From contig NW_004454229.1 of the NCBI RefSeq assembly GCF_000283155.1, forward strand, positions 6,708,109 to 6,772,108: a stretch of 64,000 nucleotides of DNA, in the 5' to 3' direction. Position numbers and translations under genes: made by a program. How positions within the stretch are numbered: the first letter of the stretch is position 1; the number at the start of each line of letters is the position of its first letter. Of this stretch, positions 55,256 to 64,000 are shown in pieces. Source of the stretch: Ceratotherium simum simum (Eukaryota; Chordata; Mammalia; Perissodactyla; Rhinocerotidae). Under the pieces are notes generated by a model. That model was not told the origin of the DNA, made no database searches, and saw nothing but the letters and a program-made list of their open reading frames with translations.

Positions 55256-57039
55256 GTCTTCAGAGCTGCAAGTCTCTCTACTAGGCATTTATTTATCCTC
55301 TGCCACTTTGCAAGCATGATTCCAGTTCAAAGAGCTTACAACAAAGGGCTTGTGTTTGAAGTTAGTTAAAGAGAAATAAAGGAAAGAGGGACCAAGGGAA
55401 TAAGAAGAAAATAAAAATGAGCAACTCTTCTGCTGTGATGAGCACCAGATGAAGCTGTAAGCTCCTGACTGGCCAAGGCAAGAAGGGAAATGTGATCACT
55501 TATGGAGCTCTTGACATAAAGGGGATAGAAACCAACATTTGTTGAGTACAGTCTGGGATTTTTAACATGTGTTATCTTATTTCCTTCCCAATACCCATGC
55601 CAATAAGCCATTGTTATCCCATTTTCTGGGAAGGAAAGTGAATCTCAGATGTCGCAGTGGATACTGTGATGTCCTTCACGGAGATGCCCTCTCCAGGACC
55701 AACGCGCTCATCCCTCAGCTTCTGAGACTTTGGGCTGCTGACGGCTCACAGTGGCATTCCTCCCTGGGAATTGCCTTCAGCTGCAGGGAACTACTTCACC
55801 CAAGGTTACATCCCCTTCAAGGGGAACTTCCTACTGCTGCTCTGAGGGTCTAGAGGTCCCAAAGGAACCTCCATTGGGGGAGGAGGTGTTTCCATCAGGG
55901 GACACAGTCAGAGTTCCAACAACCTTTAAACTATGGCTGCTGCCTGATTACTTGGAACTTCCTGAGCTAAGATACCATCAGCAAGGAGAGGAACCCCATA
56001 CTGGCAGAGGTAACTGACCCTGGTCATCAGAAAGAGATGTGGCTGTGTCACTAAGCGATAGGAGCAGAGGAGAATGTGTGTCATGCTCAGGTGATCCACA
56101 GGGGTGTCCTTTGTCCTACAAGCCTGGCTTTAATGGCACAGGGACAAGTCAAGCAGAGCATGGTAACCTGGGGCTCAGACCCTTCATGGTTGAGGGTCTG
56201 GGTCTCCACCAGGAAAGCTGCCTAGACCAGAAGAGATGCTAGCAGAAGGGGAGGGGACTCCAGATCAGGTGGTGGAAGGGTGATCACCAGTATCAGTTAT
56301 GGCCTTGAGATCAGCCTCCGCAGCTAGTGCTGTAGTTCACCCCCTAACCCTTCTCTTTCAAGTTTCTCTGGAAACAAACCCAACCAGAGTCTTGGAGAAG
56401 TGATTCCCAAATGGGTCAAACTTTACAGAAGCAAACAGATGAGGATAGTGTAAGGGGTGGACTGTAGTGGACACTCTGGTCCTCCACCTAGATCCCCTCT
56501 TCAAGGCTGACCCACCCAGCCTAAACTGTGTGGAAAATTGCTGCGGGGGTCCTCACCCAAGATTATGCCTCCTCCCAGGAGTGCTAATGTGGAACGGCAG
56601 TGCCCAGCTGCCTTGCGTCAATTTGGGACACCTCTGAAGGGCCAATCCAGCTCCAGAGCTCTCTGTAGGATCAGCTGAGGCCTCAATTACAGCCATACTG
56701 CAGGTCAGCTTCTGCCTCTGACCCATCCTGCTTTCCTACCTTCCTTACAGGCCCATCTTCCAAGAGCACTTCCCAGTAAACCTTGGACCGCAACTCTCAA
56801 AGTCGGGGTTGGTTTCCAGGGAGCCCAATCTAAAGCAGATATGTTGGTTAACTTGCTCAAGGTAACAGCCCAGATATACACCTGCCCCACCGTGTCATGG
56901 AGGCAGTTTTTCAAAGGAGGCAAAAGTGTTCTAGCATTGAGTTATAAAAGTTTAATTAAGTATTTAATAGAGAATCAAAAGATTTAAAATGTGTATACTC
57001 TTTATAAGAGAAATTCCCAGTTTTCCAGATACTATTGTT
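55256..57039. other. Intergenic segment
   Basis: A minus-strand MIR remnant lies at about 55515-55640 (CCAACATTTGTTGAGTACAG). 56330-56880 has the look of an old LTR or other retroelement but I cannot assign it. No coding signal. Confidence 0.4.
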
Positions 57040-57490
57040 GTATAACCAACACCTCAAACTTAGTGGTGTAAACAATAGCTGTTTTATCCTGCTCAGGGAT
57101 TCTGTGGACCTTGGACAGGGCACTGGAGGGATGGCTATTCTCTGCTGCATGGTGTCTGCGAATTCAGCTAGCAAGACTCCAACAGCTGGGGGCTGGAATC
57201 TTCTGGAGGCTTCTTCTCTTCCACATCTGGTGCCTAGGCTAGGATGACTCAAAAGTTGGGTTCAGCTAGGGTTGTTGTGGCCTCTCCACGTGACTCTGGC
57301 ATTTCACTACATATCGCCTCGGTTTCAAAAGGAAGAGTCCTGAGAGGGAGCGTTCCAAAATCCAAGGTGGAAGCTTTGTATATCTTTATGACCTCTCCTC
57401 AAAAGTCACACGTCATCACCTCTGCTGGACTCTAGTGGTCGAAGTTGCGCAAGTTCCCGCAGATTTCAGGAGGGGATGTGGACCACACCT
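57040..57490. mobile_element. Ancient interspersed repeat, family not assigned
   Basis: AACACCTCAAACTTAGTGGT, GGGGGCTGGAATCTTCTGGA and CAAAAGTCACACGTCATCAC belong to the same recurring type as 48645-49058. Confidence 0.45.
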
Positions 57491-57554
57491 CTTGATGGGA
57501 GGAGTATCAAAGAATTTGCAACCATTTGTTTTTTTAAACCACACACCACTGGTA

Positions 57555-57840
57555 GAGATTTATCATAGGGAACTAATACAAGTGTTTAAGATCCATGTAA
57601 AAGGAAGTTTATTGCAACATTGTTTAAAATGCTGAAAAACTGGAAACAATCTAAATGATCAACGATCCATATGGGTTGGTTAAATAATTTCTGGTATAGT
57701 GTGTCAATACTATGAAATATTATGTAGCTATTTAAAAAGATGATATAATATGATGGAAAGATTTTTATAATATATTGTTAAATGGGAAACTTTGGTTGTA
57801 GACAGAATATATGGTAAGATACATTTTGCTTTAAAGAATA
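57555..57840 (+). mobile_element. L1-type LINE ORF2 3' fragment (decayed)
   Basis: TTTATTGCAACATTGTTTAA, AAACTGGAAACAATCTAAAT and ACTATGAAATATTATGTAGC are the end of L1-type ORF2. No open frame. Confidence 0.65.
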
Positions 57841-57869
57841 GTTTTTTTAATTACAGAAATATTCAACAA

Positions 57870-58466
57870 GCTAATTAAGTTTCTCCTGTGCCAGCCCAGA
57901 GCTAGGCACGGGGAATACAGAGCAAATAAGAACCAGCTTCTTGCTGGGAAAGAGCTTACAGTCCAGGGGTGGGGTTGCGGGGTTGGGGGTGGGGTGGCGG
58001 TGGCAGACAAACACATATGAGGAGGGATGTTTCTCTTTGGCGATTTTCCGGAAGACGTAACACTTGAGTTGACTTTTGAAATAAATTAGCCAGACAATTG
58101 AAGAGGGCAGGTTTTGTGGTCATGGAGGCTGACCCCCAGCATCCTTGCCACCAATCATAATCCCATATCCATTGCTGGCAGTTGGTTTGGGAATGAGCAT
58201 GTGGCCAATCCTGGCCAATGTGAGGTGGAGGGAAGTCTGCCAGGGGGCTTCTGAGAAAAGTTTCCGGGTACCTAATAAAGAGACGCCAGACGTGGTCTCT
58301 CTTTCTTCCTGTGGATGTTGTTATGTCTAGGAGTGAAGTTTGAATGTACTGCCATCTTCTTCCCACCTAGAGAGGATTCAACTTTAGAATGAATCTGATC
58401 CTAAGGGTGGCAGAGAAAAGAGACAGGAAGATCTGGCTCCTCAACATTTTCGAGCTGTTGATTTTA
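57870..58466. other. Intergenic segment
   Basis: A minus-strand L2 end lies at about 57870-57980 (TGCCAGCCCAGAGCTAGGCA), followed by a GGTGGGGT-rich patch at 57965-58003. Otherwise unassigned. Confidence 0.45.
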
Positions 58467-58946
58467 CAGTAGTCCCTCCTTATCCATGGAGATACTTTCC
58501 AAGACTCCCGGTGGATGCCTGAAACCACAGATAGTGCTGAACCCTATATATACTATGTTTTTTCCTATACAAACATACCTGTGTAAAGTGTAATTTATCA
58601 ATTAGGCACAGTAAGAGATTAACAACAATAGCTAATAACAAAGTTGGCTTTGGGGCCACTATTAAGTAAAATAAGGGTTACTTGAACACAAGCACTATGA
58701 TACTGCAACAGTCAATCTGATAACCCAGATGGCTACTAAGTGACTAAGGGCAGGTAGCGTATACAGCGTGGACATGCTGGACAAAGGGATGGCATGAGAT
58801 TTCATCACACTACTCTGAATGGTGCACAATTTAAAATGCATGAATTCTTTATTTCTGGAATTTTTCATTTAATATTTTTAGACCACAGTTGACTGCAGGT
58901 AACTGAAACTGCAGAAAGCAAAACCACAGATAAGGGGGGACTACTA
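58467..58946 (+). mobile_element. TcMar-Tigger DNA transposon (MER2-like)
   Basis: Inverted ends: CAGTAGTCCCTCCTTATCCA on the left and GATAAGGGGGGACTACTA on the right, flanked by TA on both sides (58465-58466, 58947-58948). Interior GGTTACTTGAACACAAGCAC and GCTACTAAGTGACTAAGGGC are familiar from MER2/Tigger. No transposase frame, so it is an immobile fossil. Confidence 0.9.
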
Positions 58947-58948
58947 TA

Positions 58949-60616
58949 GTGCCTGGGGTCCACCTTGCCTCTACATCAAGTGGGATAATGCATTTCCTGA
59001 TTGTTTAAGCGAGTTTGAGGCAGTGTCTGTTACTTGCAGCTGAAAGTCTGCTAACTATTGCAGAAGAGCATTCTAGGCCCCAGGAGTAGATGAGAGAGAA
59101 CGGCCTGTAGTTCAGTATGGCTGCAGGGGCAGCTGTATGGGGAGGAGGAACACGAAGGGCTGACAATGGAGAGGCCAGTAGGGCCAGGTCATGAGAAGAC
59201 TATACCACTGAAGGTTCCAGGACTTCCTCCTGAGGGCAATGAGGAGCTGGCCAAGAGTTTTAATCAATGAAGTGATTTTTTCAAATCTGCATCCTAGGAA
59301 AATCACTCTAGTAGCTCAGAACAATTTGTAGGAGAGAGACAGACAGACAGACAGAGAGGGAGCAGGGAGATAGTTGGAAGACTGGTGCGTATGGGGGGAG
59401 ATGATTGAGCAATGGCAGTGAGGTGGTGAGCAGGAGAAAAATCAAGAAACGTTAAGGAGGCAGAGTTGCCAGGCTGGGTGATCACCTGGCTGTGGTGGAG
59501 AAGGACGGGGACGAGGCTCCCTCCCAGGATTCAGGCTTGGGCATCCGGGAGGATGGTGGTACCATGGACTGAGAAAGGCAAGGCCAGAAGAAGGTGTGTG
59601 TGGGAGACGAAGAGCTTGGTTTAGACATGGTATGGACATGGTGCGCCAAGAGACTAATAGTGCAGGGAAGCCTGCTGAAGCCATCTATCGCCTTTCTTCT
59701 GATAACCGTCTTGATTGGCTTTCGGGAACTATCCCTCCACCACTGGATAGAGCCTTGAGGGGCCTGCCATCACTCTGGCGAAAGAGTGGACCATAATACA
59801 AGCCTGGGCAATTAAATGCTTTCCTTGGAATCTGAACCTTGACCTGTCTCACAATGTAGTCATGAATTCATCCCCAAGATGAAGTTTAGTTTTAGTCTGG
59901 TCTCCCTGAACTTAAAGCCTGAGCAAGGGCTTGTGTGCAGAAAGTGTATTTGGGAGGTGGTTCCAGGGAGCAGGAGAGGACTGGGGAGAAATCTAACCCA
60001 AGGGTCAGCATATTGGATGCTCCACCCCACCAGAACCTTCTGAGGAGTAGAGCATGAGTCAGCATAGTCTGCATGGGGGCAAAGGGAGAGGCCAGTGTCC
60101 ACTGGCTCCTGGCCCCACTGGGTAAGGGTGGACACCCCTGCGTCCCTGGGTTACCCATGCATGCTTGCCCAGCAGGCTCCCATGGGTACCTCAGCGTCAG
60201 AGAAGCTGGGGACAGGAGGTGGGAGGTTGCAGCACATCTCATTTTGAGATGAAGCACTGTCAGTGCAAACTGGGTCAAAACCTGTACAGAAAAGACCACA
60301 GTGGCAGTAGAGGGGAGCCTGAGAGGATGTGAGGCAAGGCACCAGAGCTGTCTGATACGGACCTCAGCAGGCTGCTGCTGCTTCCCCTGCCTGCCTCTCC
60401 AGAACTATTCCCACCGTGTCCTCTCGGAGGCCTGATGGTCCAGCCTTTCTTTCATTTCTGCAAGCCACACCATAGCCTTCCAGTGGATTCCTTTTGGGCT
60501 CACATTAGTCACAGTCAGTTTCTGTTGCTGAAGACCAAAAACACTAATGGATGCAGCATGTACCATCATACAGAGAAAACTCGAAAACTGTTGTGGGGCA
60601 AATAACAAAACATTTT
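58949..60616. other. Intergenic segment
   Basis: A minus-strand L2-like piece lies at about 59040-59320 (GAAAATCACTCTAGTAGCTC). A short (GACA)n run is at 59333-59358. The remainder is unassigned. Confidence 0.45.
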
Positions 60617-60631
60617 CCTGTGGTATTTCTT

Positions 60632-60909
60632 TCTTTCTTTCTTTCTTTTTTTTTTTTTTGCAGGGAAAGATACGTCCTGAGCTAACATCTGTTGCCAGTC
60701 TTCCTCTTTTTTTTTTTTCCCCTCCCCAAAGCCCCAGTGCGTGGTTGTATATCCTAGTTGTAAGTCCTTCTAGTTCTTCTATGTGAGCCACCTCCACAGC
60801 ATGGCTGCTGACAGAGGGGTAGTGTGGTTCCACGACTGGGAAACAAACCAGGGCCGCCAAAGCGGTGAGTGTGCCAAACTTTAACCACTAGGCCGTCAGG
60901 GCTGGCTCG
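60632..60909 (-). mobile_element. ERE SINE (tRNA-derived)
   Basis: Reverse ERE preceded by (CTTT)n and poly-T. It contains TCCTGAGCTAACATCTGTTG, CCCCAAAGCCCCAGTGCGTG and TTAACCACTAGGCCGTCAGG. Target-site duplication CCTGTGGTATTTCTT at about 60617-60631 and 60910-60924. Diverged at the B box, so probably older. Confidence 0.9.
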
Positions 60910-60924
60910 CCTGTGGTATTTCTT

Positions 60925-61534
60925 GAAAGGTCCCTTGGTAAAACTGGAGGGCTGAGGCGTGTCTTCTGAGGGTGTGGCCTCCCACTGTCCTCCCTGAATC
61001 TAAGGGGGCACTTAGACTCTTAGGGGAGAGTGTCTGTCTCCTCATGCCTTTATCACCTGTGCTCCTGTCTGAGAACAGCAAAGACATACCCTTACCTCAT
61101 CAAAAGCCTTGGATGGGTGTGCTCCCGGGCTGAAAGAGGGTCCTCAAGGTACAGCATCTGTGAGTGCGTCTGCTTAGACCAGTGTCTTGACCTTGAGTAA
61201 GGAGGCTTCATGAGTTAATGGGCACAGGATGGAATCACACTGTAATTGAAACATATGAGTGTGTGTGCGCGCGCGCATGCTTGTATGCATATTGGGCCAG
61301 CATTCCTCAGCAGAGGGCCAGCATTCTACGCAGATGGGTCAGTGCCAATTTGGAAGCTTATGTTATGGGAAGGGTGGTGGGTGGCAGGTGCGTAGAATAG
61401 TGACCAGTGCTGATGAGGACGTGGTGGCCTTGGCAGCTCACAGATGCTGCGGGGACTGTACTACCTGGGACCGGCTCTTGTGGAGGGACAGGTGGCAACC
61501 TGTGCCAGGAGGGTTCATGTTCTTTGACCCAGTA
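60925..61534. other. Intergenic segment
   Basis: A GT/GC alternating patch is at 61259-61278. No gene or clear repeat otherwise. Confidence 0.45.
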
Positions 61535-61855
61535 AGTCCACTTCTGGGGGTGAACCTGAACGAATACCCAGAGAGGCGGCCATTCACATACTAGAGAGTT
61601 TATCACAACAAAAGTGACAAGAAAGCAACATTGAAACAGTTGTAATAGCCTTAGGGTGTGATTAGATAAGTTAATAATGCTTTGGTCATATCAGAGAATA
61701 TTTTACAGCCATTAATCATGTTTTACAGAAATACTCAATGTCACGGAGAATGTTTATGATATAATTTTAAGTGAACAACATAAGAATACAAACTACTTAT
61801 ATAGTGTGAGACGATATTTTCCCAAATTATGTGTATATGATGAGTGGGATGTATC
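61535..61855 (+). mobile_element. L1-type LINE 3' fragment (decayed)
   Basis: AGTAAGTCCACTTCTGGGGG, CATCAGTTAG and TTTTACAGCCATTAATCATG are L1 ORF2-end and 3'UTR-like. Confidence 0.5.
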
Positions 61856-61864
61856 CATCAGTTA

Positions 61865-61985
61865 GTAGCTCTGAATTTGAGCAAGTCATTTTCCTCTCCA
61901 AGGGTCAATTTTATCCTCTGTAAAATGAGACACTGGTGGTACTTATCTCATAGGGTCACTGTAGGAATTAAATAAGACTGAACAA
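61865..61985 (+). mobile_element. MIR SINE piece
   Basis: TTTGAGCAAGTCATTTTCCT, TATCCTCTGTAAAATGAGAC and TCTCATAGGGTCACTGTAGG. Confidence 0.75.
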
Positions 61986-62036
61986 CAACAATAACAAAAA
62001 CATAAAAAGTAATTAAAGACCATAAAGAAATATCTT

Positions 62037-62250
62037 TTTTCTTTTTCTTTCTTCCTTTTTTTTTTTTTTTTGCTGAGGAAGATTCCCCCTGAGCTAACAT
62101 CTGTGCCAGTCTTCCTCTATTTTTTGTATGTGGGTCGCCACCACAGCATGGCTGCTGACAAGTGGTGTAGGTCCATGCCCGGGAACTGCACCCAGGCTGC
62201 CGAAGCAGAGTGCGCCAAACTTAACCACTAGGCCATGGGGCCAGCCCCCC
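62037..62250 (-). mobile_element. ERE SINE (tRNA-derived)
   Basis: Reverse ERE with T-rich lead, CCCTGAGCTAACATCTGTGC, GTATGTGGGTCGCCACCACA, TTAACCACTAGGCCATGGGG and end GGCCAGCCCC. Target-site duplication AAAGAAATATCTT at 62024-62036 and 62252-62264, perfect. Confidence 0.95.
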
Positions 62251-62264
62251 AAAAGAAATATCTT

Positions 62265-62480
62265 AAAATGCCAACCAGGTGGGGTGACAGAGGCTTTGAC
62301 TTTTCTTCTTTACAATATTTTGGTATTTTTCAAATTTTCTAAAATTACATGATATAATTAGGAAATAAGTAAATGTGTTTAGTTAAGTGAGCACACTGTT
62401 TCTATTATTCTTTAAATAACAAGTTACATGGCTTGAATGTAAATGACTAAATTTTTAAAACAGAAAATACATTCTAACAG
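62265..62480 (+). mobile_element. Probable L1 3' end (continuation after ERE)
   Basis: ACAATATTTTGGTATTTTTC and AAATTTTCTAAAATTACATG are like an L1 3'UTR end. Confidence 0.45.
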
Positions 62481-62659
62481 TAAAAAAATTAAAAAGGTGT
62501 AAAACTGTATACATTTGGAGGAAGTGAGTCCCCTGCCCAGCCCTGTCCCACAAGCCCCCAGGGGCTCTCGGTGGTGACCCCACTATCCCCGGTTTGTTAG
62601 GTTGCTTTTTCCTAATGTGATTTTTTCAGAGAGAAAAAGATTCTCGTACCTGGTGACTT

Positions 62660-63190
62660 AATCTGGATCTGACAGAAACCCTAACTCGGAGTGGCTTAAG
62701 CAAACAGAGAATTTTTTGGCTCCTGTAGCTGCAAAGCCCAGGAGTAGTGCTGGCTTCAGGCGTGGCTGGGTCCAGGCCTCAAACACCACCCTTAGATATG
62801 CCTCTAACTCTTGGCTCTGCTTTCTTTGGTATTGGCTTCATTCTCACACAGGCTCTCCCTAGAAAGCCTCAAAGATGGCCACTGATGTCCTACCTCCAGC
62901 CTTATGTCCTACCAGCTCGGTAACCTCCCTGAAAAAGCAATATTTCTCTCCCAGTAACTCTGCCAAGAATCCTAGGTTTTCCTCTCACTGGCCTGACGTG
63001 GGTCACGTGACCGCCTCAGGACCAATCACCGTGCTCGAGGCTGTAGAATGTTCTGATCAGCCAGGCAGCATGAGATCAGCTCACTGACCAAGAGTAAGAC
63101 AGAGCGAGTTCCTGAAAGGAAAAGCAGGCTTTGTACCACAGAGGAGGAACTTATGCTGAACAGACAAAGTAATACAGGAGGGCTCCACCC
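62660..63190. mobile_element. Ancient interspersed repeat, family not assigned
   Basis: CGGAGTGGCTTAAGCAAACA, GGCTCCTGTAGCTGCAAAGC, AGTAGTGCTGGCTTCAGGCG and GTTCTGATCAGCCAGGCAGC are parts of a repeat common in mammals. Class not assigned. Confidence 0.5.
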
Positions 63191-63385
63191 TGCCCTAGTG
63201 ATCTAGAAGGGCAATCCGTTTACGGAACAAATTACACTCTCCTCTTCAGAGATCCACGTGGAAGGGGCCCCATGTCCTGTGCCCTTGCGCATGTGTGGTG
63301 TGGACGTCCCTGGGCGGCTTGAGTGTTGCTAAGTCCTCTGCCCAGCTACTCGCACTGACACCACTTCACTCGGGGTTCATTTCTT

Positions 63386-63639
63386 TCTTTTTTTTTTTCG
63401 GAAGATTGGCCCTGTGCTAACATATGTTGCCAATCTTCTTTTTCTTTTTTCTCCCCAAAGCCCCAGTACATAGTTGTGTATCACAGTTGTAGAGTTGTAG
63501 TTCTTCTGTGTGGGACGCCACCTCAGTATGGCTTGATGAGCGGTGAGTGGGTCCACGCCCAGGATCCGAACCTGTGAACCCTGGGCCGCCGAAGCTGAAC
63601 ACGCGAACTTAACCACTACACCACCAGGCCGGCTCCGTG
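63386..63639 (-). mobile_element. ERE SINE (first of a tandem pair)
   Basis: Reverse ERE: TTGGCCCTGTGCTAACATAT, CCCCAAAGCCCCAGTACATA, B box complement GGATCCGAACC, end GGCCGGCTCC. Flanked by GGGGTTCATTTCTT at 63372-63385 and again at 63641-63655. Confidence 0.95.
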
Positions 63640-63655
63640 TGGGGGTTCATTTCTT

Positions 63656-63960
63656 CTTCTTTTTTTTTTTTTTGTGAGGAAGATCAGCCCTGAGCTAACA
63701 TCCATGCTAATCCTCCTCTTTTTGCTGAGGAAGACCGGCTCTGAGCTAACATCTATTGCCAATCCTCCTCCTTTTTTTTCTTCCCCAAAGCCCCAGTAGA
63801 TAGTTGTATGTCATAGTTGCACATCCTTCTAGTTGCTGTATGTGGGATGCGGCCTCAGCATGGCCGGGGAAGCGGTGAGTCGGTGCGCACCCGGGATCCA
63901 AACCCAGGCTGCCAGTAGCGGAGCACACTCACTTAACCGCTAAGCCACGGGGCCGGCCCT
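63656..63960 (-). mobile_element. ERE SINE (second of a tandem pair)
   Basis: Reverse ERE: CCCTGAGCTAACATCCATGC, a second CTGAGCTAACATCTATTGCC, GGATCCAAACCCAGG at the B box, end GGGCCGGCCC. Flanked by GGGGGTTCATTTCTT at 63641-63655 and 63961-63975. Confidence 0.95.
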
Positions 63961-64000
63961 GGGGGTTCATTTCTTAAGTTACTTTTTTGGTTTCAATGAA
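63961..64000. other. Window end
   Basis: Third copy of the shared target sequence, then 25 bases of unassigned sequence. Confidence 0.7.

Noticed and set aside
41261..64000. Possible second protein-coding gene upstream of SSBP3
   Set aside because: No spliced or continuous coding signal found. The region upstream of SSBP3 is a long gene-free stretch in human as I recall, consistent with this.

Overview
This is mammalian nuclear DNA, not bacterial. It has long non-coding stretches, GT-AG introns, a CpG island, very old MIR, L2, L1, Tigger and hAT repeats, and ten copies of a tRNA-derived SINE that I recognise as the equine ERE family. The ERE copies point to a perissodactyl. A horse, ass or zebra (Equus) is most likely, but a rhinoceros or tapir cannot be excluded from this window alone.

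The only protein-coding gene I can support is the 5' end of SSBP3 (single-stranded DNA-binding protein 3), read on the minus strand. Four coding exons are visible: 40071-40126, 39001-39073, 38714-38775 and 36009-36093. They join in frame to 92 residues, starting MFAKGKGSAVPSDGQ, and cover the whole N-terminal LisH/LUFS domain that binds LDB-type LIM-domain cofactors. All three internal junctions keep the phase and all splice sites are canonical. The remaining exons are not in the window, so positions 1-36008 are the upstream part of a very large intron 4.

Layout: 1-36008 is intron 4, with mostly ancient repeats, two ERE SINEs and several unique stretches that look regulatory. 36009-40126 holds exons 4 to 1 and introns 3 to 1. 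About 39120-41260 is the promoter CpG island, broken by a 303-base run of N (40343-40645) that probably hides or borders the transcription start. About 41260-43240 is repeat-poor promoter-proximal DNA with a perfect 12-bp hairpin. 43240-64000 is intergenic DNA upstream of SSBP3, rich in L2, L1 and MIR. It holds eight of the ten ERE SINEs, a minisatellite, a 68-bp tandem duplication and a MER2-like Tigger transposon.

I found no second gene, structural RNA gene, CRISPR array or operon-like system. Many open frames exist, but those across the CpG island are GC-rich shadows and the rest are chance frames or lie in repeats. The most useful points for follow-up are the gapped promoter with its 5'UTR GCG repeat and short upstream ORF, the CpG-rich intronic clusters near 25.4 and 26.2 kb, the double SINE insertion at 63.4-63.97 kb and the skewed SINE distribution. 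Repeat names come from recognition by eye, so their boundaries are approximate unless a target-site duplication is given.
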